A DNA stretch of 11,634 bases from Gemmatimonadales bacterium (GTDB lineage: Bacteria; Gemmatimonadota; Gemmatimonadetes; Gemmatimonadales; GWC2-71-9), in NCBI GenBank assembly GCA_013816685.1, contig JACDDX010000024.1, forward strand, positions 1 through 11,634, in the 5' to 3' direction. The translations under genes and the position numbers were made by a program. Of the stretch, positions 1-6,914 are shown one piece after another. Positions within the stretch are counted from its first letter, which is position 1; each line of letters begins with the position of its first letter. Under the pieces are notes generated by a model, which was given only the letters and a program-made list of their open reading frames with translations, did not search any database and was not told the origin of the DNA.

Positions 1-799
1 CGTCAGGCTGCTGGGCCTCCACCTCGGCGAGCAGCATGTCGATCTCGTCGGGCTCGCCGACCACTTCGCTCAGCCGGGCCAGCCACGGCGCCAACTCCGG
101 GTCTTCGTCCGGCAGCCGGTAGATGGATTTCTTGAGCTCGATGTGCCGCCAGATGCCCAGCTCGTCGTAGTGATCCTCGGGCTGGGTGCGCTCGAGATGG
201 TGCAGTGCGGCGTCCGATTCGCCCCGGTCGTAGAGCAGGTTTGCCAGGTAGATCCGCGCCTCGCTGTGGCCCCGGTCGAGCTCCAGCGCTCGGCGGAGCC
301 AGTAGAGCGAGCCGGCGTCATTTCCGAGCCGGTGCGAGGCATAGCCGAGGCACGCCGCGGCGTCGGCGGAGCTCGGCTGCGCCTGCGCGGCGAGGTCGAA
401 GAACCGATGACCCGGCGCGATCTGACCTTCGCGGAACAGGGCCCGCCCGATCTGAAGCATCAGGTCATGATCCTCAGCATAACCGAGCTGGAGCGTGCGC
501 TCGAAGGCGGCCATGGCCGCGGCCCGCTCGCCCAGCTTGAGCAACACCTCGCCCAATCCTGCCAACCCTTCTTCGTGGTCCGGGTCGAGGGCGAGGGCGT
601 CATCGAAGCTGTTCCTCGACCACGCGAACTCTTCGCGGGCGAGATGGGCGTAGGCTTTACCGATCAGGAGTTCGACCGCGTGGGGGTAGACCGAGATGCC
701 CTGCTTCAGCAGAGCAAGCGCTTCATCGTAGCGGCCTTCATTGTAGAGCAGATGGGCCTGATCGTCATAGTCGGCGGAACTGAGGAATCCTTCCGACAT
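1..799 (-). CDS. TPR-repeat protein, N-terminal part (runs off the window)
   Basis: Reading the minus strand from the ATG at 799-797 gives an open frame of 266 codons to the window edge, with no stop. The product is built of about six 34-residue tetratricopeptide repeats (roughly residues 12-39, 42-73, 76-107, 110-141, 144-175, 178-208). They carry typical TPR positions such as G-RYDEAL, G-EVLLKLGE and ALELD. A more acidic non-TPR stretch follows from about residue 209. No signal peptide or membrane segment is visible, so it is probably a cytoplasmic scaffold for protein-protein contacts. GGAGG lies 8 nt before the ATG, which supports this start. The gene diverges from tetR and shares a roughly 240-bp upstream region with it. 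The partner is unknown. The plus-strand open frame covering this stretch has no family character and was discarded. The fold is confident, the function is not. Confidence 0.85.
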   Translation of the reverse strand, partial: MSEGFLSSADYDDQAHLLYNEGRYDEALALLKQGISVYPHAVELLIGKAYAHLAREEFAWSRNSFDDALALDPDHEEGLAGLGEVLLKLGERAAAMAAFERTLQLGYAEDHDLMLQIGRALFREGQIAPGHRFFDLAAQAQPSSADAAACLGYASHRLGNDAGSLYWLRRALELDRGHSEARIYLANLLYDRGESDAALHHLERTQPEDHYDELGIWRHIELKKSIYRLPDEDPELAPWLARLSEVVGEPDEIDMLLAEVEAQQPD

Positions 800-822
800 C
801 GGCAAGGCCTCCGACCAATGGG

Positions 823-858
823 TTGTTCAATCTTACGAAGCCGACTGGGGATGGGCAA
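823..858 (-). promoter_or_regulatory. Candidate sigma-70-type promoter for the TPR gene
   Basis: On the minus strand there is TTGCCC (858-853), a 17-nt spacer, and TAAGAT (835-830). Each hexamer matches the consensus at 4 of 6 positions. The start point would fall near 823, leaving a 5' leader of about 24 nt with the GGAGG ribosome site in it. The spacing and position are good, the hexamers only moderate. Confidence 0.4.
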
Positions 859-979
859 GAGTTCACCGATCTGTTCGTAGAGTGCTCCGGTCACCGATGC
901 TGCTGCCGTGACTGGCCTCACCTAATCTTCGCCACGCCAGCACGTTACGAAAGACAACCAAGGCGCCGGCCCGCCGGGT

Positions 980-1007
980 TTGACGTGGGAGGCAAACCAC
1001 CTACTTT
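980..1007 (+). promoter_or_regulatory. Candidate promoter of tetR
   Basis: TTGACG at 980-985 matches the -35 consensus at 5 of 6 positions. It is followed after 16 nt by TACTTT (1002-1007), a weak -10. The -10 overlaps the left edge of the palindromic operator at 1006-1023, as expected for a repressor that shuts off its own gene. The -10 assignment is uncertain. Confidence 0.4.
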
Positions 1008-1023
1008 ACTGACCCGTAAGTAA
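1006..1023. promoter_or_regulatory. Palindromic operator, probably for the TetR regulator
   Basis: TTACTGACCCGTAAGTAA is an imperfect dyad: half-sites TTACTGAC and GTAAGTAA flank a CC centre, with one mismatched pair in the arms. A second, wider pair, CTTTACT (1004-1010) and AGTAAAG (1023-1029), overlaps it. It lies 18 nt before the tetR start and over the candidate -10. TTACT...AGTAA dyads of this size are typical operators for AcrR/TetR-family repressors. I infer autoregulation and control of the efflux genes downstream. Confidence 0.65.
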
Positions 1024-1041
1024 GTAAAGGATGATACCACA

Positions 1042-1701
1042 ATGGTTGCACGCAGCTCGGTCTCGGTGCCCGGCCCCCGCTGGCAACGGCGCCCGGAAGC
1101 TCGTCCCGACGAGATCCTCGACGCCGCCCAGCGGGTGTTCGGCGAGTCCGGTTTCGCCGGCACTCGGCTCGACGTGGTGGCCCGCGAGGCAGGGGTGAGC
1201 AAGGGCACGCTCTACCTCTATTTCGATTCCAAGGAAGCGCTTTTCCGTGAGATGATCCGCGCCCGGGTCGTGAGTGGCCTGGCAGATGGCGAAGAGGTGG
1301 CTGCCCGGCACCAAGGCACCTCAAGCGACCTGCTGATCCAGCTCGTCACCTGTATGTATGGGACCATGCGCCAGCCGTCGATGGTCAAGATCTCACGGCT
1401 GGTCCACGCGGAGCTCCGCAACTTCCCTGAGCTCGCCCAGTTCTATTACGACGAGGTCATACTCCGGAGCCGCCGACTGCTGCAGGAGGTCCTCGATAGC
1501 GGCGTGGCCTCGGGCGAATTTCGCCGCAGCGCCCCCGCCTTTGCAGCCCGCGGCATCCCGGCCATGCTGGTCAATACCGCGCAGCATCAGTGCCTGTTCG
1601 GCGGACTCGATCCCGAGGCCCTTACCGACGAACAGGCGCTGGCCGGGGTGCTCGACCTGTGCCTGAACGGAGTGCTCGATCGCCCGGCGGCCCCTCGTTG
1701 A
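1042..1701 (+). CDS. TetR/AcrR-family transcriptional repressor
   Basis: This 219-residue protein has the standard TetR size. The DNA-binding helix-turn-helix lies at about residues 24-72, with EILDAAQRVFGESGF, then the recognition segment EAGVSKGTLYLYF and the family hallmark F-SKEALF. The remaining helical domain (about 75-215) is the ligand-binding and dimer part and resembles C-terminal domains of regulators of multidrug efflux. A basic, Pro/Arg-rich stretch of about 22 residues precedes the helix-turn-helix. The start is supported by AAAGGA about 11 nt upstream and by an operator-like dyad just before it. The gene stops 18 nt before the tolC-like gene, so it was probably the first gene of a tetR-tolC-hlyD efflux operon. 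The regulator looks intact although the pump genes it would control are damaged. Ligand unknown. Confidence 0.9.
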   Translation: MVARSSVSVPGPRWQRRPEARPDEILDAAQRVFGESGFAGTRLDVVAREAGVSKGTLYLYFDSKEALFREMIRARVVSGLADGEEVAARHQGTSSDLLIQLVTCMYGTMRQPSMVKISRLVHAELRNFPELAQFYYDEVILRSRRLLQEVLDSGVASGEFRRSAPAFAARGIPAMLVNTAQHQCLFGGLDPEALTDEQALAGVLDLCLNGVLDRPAAPR

Positions 1702-1719
1702 CGCGGACCTCCACAGCCG

Positions 1720-3048
1720 ATGCGCGTCGCACAGGTGCTCGCGGTGCTGGCGCTTGGTGCGCTGGCGCCGGCAGGCGTGGGGGTCGCCGGGGCGCAGATA
1801 GCCGGACCGCGCCCGCCGGCTCGTCCGCTCACCCTGCTCGACGCCATTCGCCTGGGGCGAAGCCAGGGCGTGAATGCCGCTCGCGCCAGGCTCCAGGTGC
1901 GCACCGCGGAGGCTCGGACGGGTGAGCGGCGCGCCGGTCTGTTGCCGACCATCGTTGGCGCGGCCGGTGTCACGCGCCAGACAGTCAACCTCGATGAGTT
2001 CGGCTTTCCCGGCGTCTCGGGCCTGACCGATCCCTTCGACGTGTTCCGCATTCAACTGCGGGCCCAGCAGACCATCTTCGACGCCAGTGCCATCACCCGG
2101 CTTCGCGCCGCGCGCGACACGGCGGTGGCCGGCGGACTGGATGCCCGGGCGGCGGGGGACCTGGCCGGCGCCACGTCCGGGCTCGCGTACCTGCAGGCGA
2201 TGCGGACCGAGGAGACCGTCCGTGCCCGCGAAGCCGACAGCGCGGTAGCCGCGACCCTGCTCCAGCAGGCGCGTCGGCTGGTCGAGAACGGCGTGAGCCC
2301 TGCAATCGACGCCACTCGAAGCGAGGTCAGCTTCGCTGCGGTTCGCACGCAACTCGAGGTAGCTCGCAATGCACGCGACCGGAGTCGGCTCGACCTGCTC
2401 CGCACCCTCGACCTGCCCCCGCGAGCTCGATCGCCCTCGCCGATTTCGCTCGGTCCCGCGAGCTTCGACGTACCGACCAAGCCCGCGCGTGCCGCAGAGT
2501 TTGCCCGGGCTCACCGCGTCGAGCTGCTGGCCGAGCACGCGCGGACCCTCGCCGCACGGCGTAGCCTGCGGGCGATTCGCTACGAGAATCTGCCCAACCT
2601 CATGGCCAACGGGCGTACACCGAAAGCGGGCAGACGATCGGCGGACAGCTGGGGAGCTACACCGTGCAGCTGCTACTCAACGTCCCCATCCTCGATGGAT
2701 TCCGCCGGCAGAGCCGCCTTCGGAACAGCGAGCCCGGATCGACGCGCAGGAGCTCCGCGAACGGGATATCGGCAATCAGATCGAGACCGAAGCCCGCGCA
2801 GCCGTGCTGAACCTGGCCTCCGCTCGGCAGCAGGTTGGCATCGCGGGTGAGCGCCTCCGGCTGGCCGACCAGGAGCTGGCCCAAGCGGAGGAACGGTTCC
2901 GCGCCGGCGTGGCAGGCAGCGTCGAAACTACCCCGGCGCAGAGCAGCGAATCGCGGCCCGCGACGCGCTGATCCAGGCCCGGGTCGGCTATGCCACCGCG
3001 CACGTCGGACTGTTTCGCGCGCTGGGCATCATGGATCGACTCAAGTGA
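1720..3048 (+). pseudogene. TolC-like outer-membrane efflux protein, broken by three frame shifts
   Basis: The start (ATG 1720) gives a signal peptide of about 25 residues ending near AGAQ, then the helical repeat of the OEP/TolC family, in frame for about 297 codons. Homologous sequence then moves frame three times. After NLMANG (near 2614) it continues as YTESGQTIGGQL in a second frame. Near 2721 it moves to a third frame (EQRARIDAQELRERD...). Near 2941 it returns to the first frame (RIAARDALIQARVGYATAHVGLF...) and ends at TGA 3046-3048. Each step corresponds to one missing base. The total of about 443 codons is normal for TolC, so nothing large is lost. The intact product would be the outer-membrane channel of a tripartite exporter. 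The read frames cannot give a functional barrel or second helical repeat. Either true decay or base-calling errors could explain this; the neighbouring genes are intact. Confidence 0.8.
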
Positions 3049-3805
3049 CCGCGGCCGAACACCCGCGGGACGACTCGACGAAACGAGCTCCTATGGCAAC
3101 CGACACGGCGGTCGACGCACCCCCGCCCGGAACGGCGGCGTCCGACAAGGAGGCGTCCGGCCCGGCGGCGCCAAGGCGCGCACCCGCCGGCTCCGGCTCG
3201 CTGGCGAGAAGATCATCGCGGCGCAGCAGCTCGACGCGGCCCAGGCAGCCTACGACGCGGCCGCAGCGAATCTCCAGGCATCCCGGAAGCAGGCCGCGGC
3301 CGCCGGCAGCGAGGTGTCGGCGTCCGGCGCAGCGGTTCGCGGCGCGGATGCGCGACTCGCCTCCGCGCAGGCCGCCGTCGAGAACGCGCGCCTCCAGCTC
3401 AGCTACGCGCACATCACCGCCCCCACCGCCGGCGTCATCCCCAAGCGCAGCGCCGAGCCCGGGGCCCTCGTGCAGGTCGGCCAGCAGGTGTTGAGCATGG
3501 TGCCCGAACGCGAAGTCTGGGTCACCGCCAATCTCAAGGAGACTCAGCTCGCCAGGGTCACCGTGGGCGACTCGGTGGAGTTCAGCGTCGATGCCTACGA
3601 TGGCCGGAGCTTTCGGGGCCGGGTGGTGAGCCTGAGCCCCGCCACCGGCGCTCGTTTCGCCCTGCTGCCTCCCCACAACGCCACCGGCAACTTCACCAAG
3701 GTCGTGCAGCGCGTGCCAGTGCGGATCGCGGTTGCCAGTCCCGGCGACCGGCTGCATCCTCTCCGTCCGGGCATGTCGGTGGACGTCACGATCGACACCG
3801 ACTGA
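3045..3805 (+). pseudogene. HlyD/EmrA-like membrane-fusion protein remnant (front half deleted)
   Basis: The probable original start is GTG 3045, which overlaps the tolC stop as GTGA; ATG 3093 is an alternative in the same frame. That frame gives a hydrophilic Pro/Ala-rich N-terminus, then loses similarity at about 3175-3205. Recognisable EmrA-like sequence resumes in another frame: GEKIIAAQQLDAAQAAY (second coiled-coil helix), ITAPTAGVIPKRSAEPGALV (second lipoyl half), VWVTANLKETQLARV and LRPGMSVDVTID (beta-barrel), with a stop at 3803-3805. Missing are the transmembrane anchor, the first lipoyl half and the first coiled-coil helix. I estimate more than 100 codons lost compared with an ordinary EmrA of about 380 residues. 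A tandem CCGGCT repeat sits at 3187-3198, near the probable junction. The remnant cannot bridge membranes, and no EmrB/MFS pump gene follows. Confidence 0.8.
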
Positions 3806-3828
3806 GCTTCGGCGGATATCTTCTCTGC

Positions 3829-5313
3829 GTGACCTTCCAGCGGAAGCTCCTCTTCGGTTTCGCGTTCATGGCGATACCGGTGCTGCTCGTCGGCGCCGAG
3901 GCGTTCCGCAGCAATGCGCTCGAGCGCCGGGCCTTGGAGACGCTCGGGCAGAGCCTCAGCCGCGGGCGGACCTACGCCGAGGTCGAAACGGCGATGTTCA
4001 ACCAGAGCGAGGTGGTCTGGCGCTATCTGGGTGGCCTCGATCCTGAGGCCCGCCAGGAGCTCGGCCTCAGCCAGGAGGTGGTGGACTACTGGTTCATCCG
4101 GTGGACGGCGGAGCTCCGGCCCGACGAGATGGAGCTGGCCGATGGGGTGCGGGACGTTCAACGCCAGATCCGGGTCGTTGCCGACAGCGCATTTTCGCTC
4201 TATGACGCCGGGAACCGCGAGGACGCCTATGCGCTCGCGCGCCGGGAGCTGAAAGGCCGCCTCCTCCCTGCCCTCACGCAGATCAATCACGAGATCTATC
4301 GCCGCGCTCGCGTCTTCAGCGTGCAGAAGGCGTTCGGGCGGGTGGAGCAGATCGTCGAGACCGAGCGGCGCGTCCTGCTCGGAATCGTGCTCGGCGCGCT
4401 GGCGGCGGGGCTCCTGACGGCGCTGCTGATCGCGCGCAGCCTCGTGCGACCGATCAACCGGCTCCGCAGTGCGATGACGGTGGTGGGCGCCGGCAATCTG
4501 GAATATCCCATCGAGACCGGCGCGCCGGACGAGGTCGGCGATCTGGCCCGCGCCTTCGCCACGATGACGGCACGCCTGCGCGACCAGCGTCTCGAGCTGG
4601 AGCGGACCCAGGGCCAGCTCGTCCAATCCGAGAAGCTTGCGTCCATCGGCGAAATGTCCGCCGCGGTCGCGCACGGGCTCCGCAATCCGCTCGCGAGCCT
4701 GCGCGCCGCCGCGCAGCTCATCCACAAGCATCCCGAATCGCCCGACGCGCGCGAGCACCTTGCCGGCATCATCGAAGAGGTGGATCGCCTCGAGCGCCGC
4801 ATCACCCACCTCCTCGCCTTCTCGCGGCCCAGCCCGTTCCATCCCATACTCGAGGACATCAGAGGACTGGTGAGCGGACTCCTCCCCGGGTTCGTCGAGC
4901 ACGCCCGCGGCCGCTCGGCCGAGCTGATGACCGACCTGCCACCGTCGCTGCCGGAAGTGCGGGTGGATCCCATTCAACTCGAGCAGGTGCTGGTGGAGCT
5001 GATCTCCAACGCGCTCGACGCCGTGCCGCCAGGTGGGCGAGTGACCATTGCCGCGCGCCCCGCGTCCGAGGCCGATGGCGGCGTCGTGATCGAGGTCGCC
5101 GATACGGGCCGCGGCATTCCCGACGAGGTGCTCCCCCAGGTGTGCGATCCATTTTTCACGACCCGCCAGGAGGGCACCGGTCTTGGTCTCGCGATCGCGC
5201 GCCGGTACGTCGAACAGAACGGTGGGCGGCTCGACATTCGAAGCCGCGTCGGCCACGGCACCAGCGCGACGGTGTGGCTGCCGGCCGTGGACGTCAAGGC
5301 GGGGGCTGCGTGA
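3829..5313 (+). CDS. Two-component sensor histidine kinase (two TM, HAMP)
   Basis: A 494-residue protein with GTG start. The layout is: TM1 at about 5-24; a periplasmic sensor region of about 155 residues (mostly charged helix, no family recognised); TM2 at about 182-203; HAMP at about 203-256 with the expected RSLVRPINRL entry; a short coiled coil; HisKA with H-box AHGLRNPLASLR (phospho-acceptor His282); and the HATPase_c domain. The ATP-binding boxes are complete: N-box Asn394 (ELISNALDA), G1 DTGRG at 425-429, F-box DPFFTT, G2 GTGLGLA at 449-455. The H-box has Gly after the His where Glu is usual; AHGLRNP variants occur in NtrB-like kinases. It starts 23 nt after the hlyD remnant and overlaps the response regulator by 4 nt, so the two form a cognate pair. 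It would sense an extracytoplasmic signal and phosphorylate the regulator. The signal is unknown; because pqq follows, an alcohol, aldehyde or metal cue is an inference only. Confidence 0.92.
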   Translation: MTFQRKLLFGFAFMAIPVLLVGAEAFRSNALERRALETLGQSLSRGRTYAEVETAMFNQSEVVWRYLGGLDPEARQELGLSQEVVDYWFIRWTAELRPDEMELADGVRDVQRQIRVVADSAFSLYDAGNREDAYALARRELKGRLLPALTQINHEIYRRARVFSVQKAFGRVEQIVETERRVLLGIVLGALAAGLLTALLIARSLVRPINRLRSAMTVVGAGNLEYPIETGAPDEVGDLARAFATMTARLRDQRLELERTQGQLVQSEKLASIGEMSAAVAHGLRNPLASLRAAAQLIHKHPESPDAREHLAGIIEEVDRLERRITHLLAFSRPSPFHPILEDIRGLVSGLLPGFVEHARGRSAELMTDLPPSLPEVRVDPIQLEQVLVELISNALDAVPPGGRVTIAARPASEADGGVVIEVADTGRGIPDEVLPQVCDPFFTTRQEGTGLGLAIARRYVEQNGGRLDIRSRVGHGTSATVWLPAVDVKAGAA

Positions 5314-6707
5314 GCGGCCCGGTCGTGCTCATCGTCGACGACGAGCGCACGCTCGCGCGGGCGATCAAGGCGTTCCTCATCGCGGAAGGGTTCGAGGCCG
5401 AGGTGGCGGGCGACGCGGAGAGCGCACTACCGATGCTGGAGCGCCTGCGGCCGGAGGTCGTCTTCACCGACATGCGGCTGCCGGGGATGAGCGGCATCGA
5501 ATTTCTCAAGCGGGTGCGCGAATTCGATGCGGCGGTGCCGGTCATCATCATGACCGCCCATGGTACCATCGCAGGCGCGGTCGAGGCCGTGAAGCTGGGC
5601 GCATTCGATTATCTCAAGAAGCCCGTGGATCTCGAGGAGCTGCGTCTGCTGGCGGACCGCGCCCGCGAGCATTCGCAGATCCGGCAGGAGCTGTCCTATT
5701 ATCGCCGCCGCGCGAAGGGTGGCGTTCCGCTGGCCGGGCTGCTGGGCGATTCGCCCCCGATGCGGGAGCTGGCGGACCGCGTGCGGCAGATCGCCGCGCT
5801 CGACGAGACCCCGCCGATCCTCATCACCGGCGAGACCGGAACCGGGAAGGGACTCGTCGCCCGGACCATCCACGGTACCAGCGCCCGCAGCACCCGGCCG
5901 TTCATTGATGTCAACTGCACCGCGCTGCCCGCGACGCTGATGGAGGCGGAGCTGTTCGGCCACGAGCGGGGCGCCTTTACCGATGCCAAGGAATCCAACA
6001 TCGGGCTGTTCGAGGCGGCGGAGGGCGGGTATCTGTTTCTCGACGAGATCGGCGACGTGGAGCTCGCGCTCCAGGGCAAGCTGCTCAAGGCGATCGAGGA
6101 CCGCGTGGTGCGCAGGGTGGGAGGCGTGCGGGACCGGAAAGTCGATGTGCGCATCCTCGCGGCAACCAACCGTGATCTCGAGCGCGATGCTCAGGCCGAC
6201 CGGTTCAGAAAGGATCTGTACTTCCGACTAGCGGTCATTCCGCTCCGCCTGCCACCGCTGCGTGAACGCGGTGACGACGTCCTGTTGCTGGCCGAGACCT
6301 TTCTGCGCCGGTTCTGCGCCAAGTACGGCAAGGACGTGCGTACCATCAGCGACGCCGCCGCCCGTCGTCTGCTCGATTACCCGTGGCCGGGCAACGTGCG
6401 CGAGTTGAGCCACGTGATCGAGCGAGCGGTCCTCTGGAGCCAGGGCCCCGAGCTGGAAGCCGAGCAGCTGTCGCTCGCCGTACCCAGCTCCTTCGATCGC
6501 GGTGCAGCGACGCTCTCGCGCCCGGCCGATCCAGCTGAGCATGAGGGGGGCAGTAGCGGGCAGGTGGATCTGGAGCACGTCGAACGGGGCATGATCGAGC
6601 AGGCGCTGCGGGACGAGGGTGGCAATCAGACCCGTGCGGCCACCCGGTTGGGAATTTCGCGGGACACCCTTCGCTATCGGCTGAAGAAGTTTGGGTTATC
6701 GGGCTGA
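5310..6707 (+). CDS. NtrC-family sigma-54-dependent response regulator
   Basis: I chose GTG 5310 (GTGA overlap with the kinase stop) because the receiver domain begins at once with VVLIVDDE; the open frame extends upstream without receiver sequence. The protein has 465 residues. REC domain: acidic pair Asp10/Asp11, phospho-acceptor Asp54 (FTDMRLPGMSG), Thr82, Lys104. AAA+ domain: Walker A GETGTGKG (174-181), sigma-54 contact loop GAFTDA (221-226, classical form GAFTGA), Walker B LFLDEIG (242-248), and an arginine-rich second region of homology (AATNRDL, RKDLYFRL). C-terminal Fis-type HTH: residues about 425-463 (NQTRAATRLGISRDTLRYRLKK). It is a complete enhancer-binding protein that remodels the RpoN holoenzyme after phosphorylation. 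A palindrome starts 2 nt past its stop codon, and a -24/-12 promoter lies about 130 nt past the stop, in front of pqqA. That promoter is its most likely target. Confidence 0.95.
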   Translation: MSGPVVLIVDDERTLARAIKAFLIAEGFEAEVAGDAESALPMLERLRPEVVFTDMRLPGMSGIEFLKRVREFDAAVPVIIMTAHGTIAGAVEAVKLGAFDYLKKPVDLEELRLLADRAREHSQIRQELSYYRRRAKGGVPLAGLLGDSPPMRELADRVRQIAALDETPPILITGETGTGKGLVARTIHGTSARSTRPFIDVNCTALPATLMEAELFGHERGAFTDAKESNIGLFEAAEGGYLFLDEIGDVELALQGKLLKAIEDRVVRRVGGVRDRKVDVRILAATNRDLERDAQADRFRKDLYFRLAVIPLRLPPLRERGDDVLLLAETFLRRFCAKYGKDVRTISDAAARRLLDYPWPGNVRELSHVIERAVLWSQGPELEAEQLSLAVPSSFDRGAATLSRPADPAEHEGGSSGQVDLEHVERGMIEQALRDEGGNQTRAATRLGISRDTLRYRLKKFGLSG

Positions 6708-6709
6708 TT

Positions 6710-6731
6710 GGGTGGGGGATATCACCCACCC
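6710..6731. promoter_or_regulatory. 22-bp palindrome, candidate upstream activator site
   Basis: Arms GGGTGGG (6710-6716) and CCCACCC (6725-6731) surround a GGATATCA centre. Ten of the 11 base pairs of the dyad are symmetric; only 6717/6724 mismatch. It is centred about 140 bp before the predicted sigma-54 start point (6861), a normal distance for a dimeric Fis-type activator. It could also fold as an RNA stem at the end of the kinase-regulator transcript, but no T-run follows, so I prefer an operator role. Confidence 0.5.
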
Positions 6732-6794
6732 CAACCATTTCACCCTGTTTGCCGCAAGAAGTCGTTCCCGGAGCGCGAGCTGCAATGTGTTTCT

Positions 6795-6807
6795 AGTCAA
6801 CAGCTTA
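6795..6807 (+). promoter_or_regulatory. IHF-like DNA-bending site
   Basis: AGTCAACAGCTTA matches the IHF consensus WATCAANNNNTTR at every fixed position but one (G for A at the second). It lies between the palindrome (6710-6731) and the -24 element, at about -66 to -54 from the predicted start point. This is where IHF usually bends DNA so that an upstream activator can reach sigma-54 polymerase. One short match in an AT-richer patch can arise by chance. Confidence 0.35.
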
Positions 6808-6834
6808 AGAAATGTCAGCATCCAGCGCAAACCG

Positions 6835-6849
6835 TGGCACGCCGGGTGC
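6835..6849 (+). promoter_or_regulatory. Sigma-54 (-24/-12) promoter of the pqq operon
   Basis: TGGCAC (6835-6840), five bases, then GTGC (6846-6849). The -24 half is perfect and extends to TGGCACG. The -12 half has the invariant GC, with G replacing the first T of TTGC. The GG (6836-6837) and GC (6848-6849) doublets are separated by exactly 10 nt, as RpoN requires. Counting C6849 as -12 puts the start at about G6861, 54 nt before pqqA. The adjacent gene upstream encodes a sigma-54 activator, which greatly strengthens the call. Confidence 0.72.
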
Positions 6850-6862
6850 GTAGGGGACACGC

Positions 6863-6913
6863 ATGGAAACACCGGGGCCACCAACGGCTCACGCATCAAC
6901 CCACGGAGCATGA
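6863..6913 (+). other. Possible 16-codon leader ORF before pqqA
   Basis: ATG at 6863 opens a 16-codon frame (METPGPPTAHASTHGA) that stops with TGA at 6911-6913, one base before the pqqA ATG. If transcription starts near 6861 this ATG would be nearly leaderless; with an earlier start an AGGGGA at 6852-6857 could serve it. The close stop/start arrangement would allow translational coupling, but so short a frame is expected by chance in this region. Confidence 0.15.
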
Positions 6914-6914
6914 C

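Noticed and set aside
143..880. Long plus-strand open frame over the left end
   Set aside because: It lies opposite the TPR gene on the minus strand, which has clear repeats, a ribosome site and a plausible promoter; the plus-strand translation has no family features.
1393..2538. 381-codon minus-strand open frame
   Set aside because: It is antisense to tetR and the tolC-like gene and shows no recognisable domain.
2600..3210. Programmed frameshifting in the tolC-like gene
   Set aside because: No slippery heptamer or downstream structure was seen at the three breaks. Three shifts in one gene plus a deletion in the next point to decay or sequence error.
3595..5256. 553-codon minus-strand open frame
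   Set aside because: It is antisense to the histidine kinase, whose H, N, G1, F and G2 boxes are all intact. Long antisense frames are common in high-GC DNA.
5142..5309. Upstream start for the response regulator
   Set aside because: These codons are inside the kinase ATPase domain and are not receiver-like; the GTGA overlap at 5310 gives a receiver of normal length.
6710..6740. Intrinsic terminator after the response regulator
   Set aside because: The stem is followed by CAACCATTTCACCC without a T-run, and the symmetry continues through the loop as in a protein-binding site. A weak termination role is not excluded.
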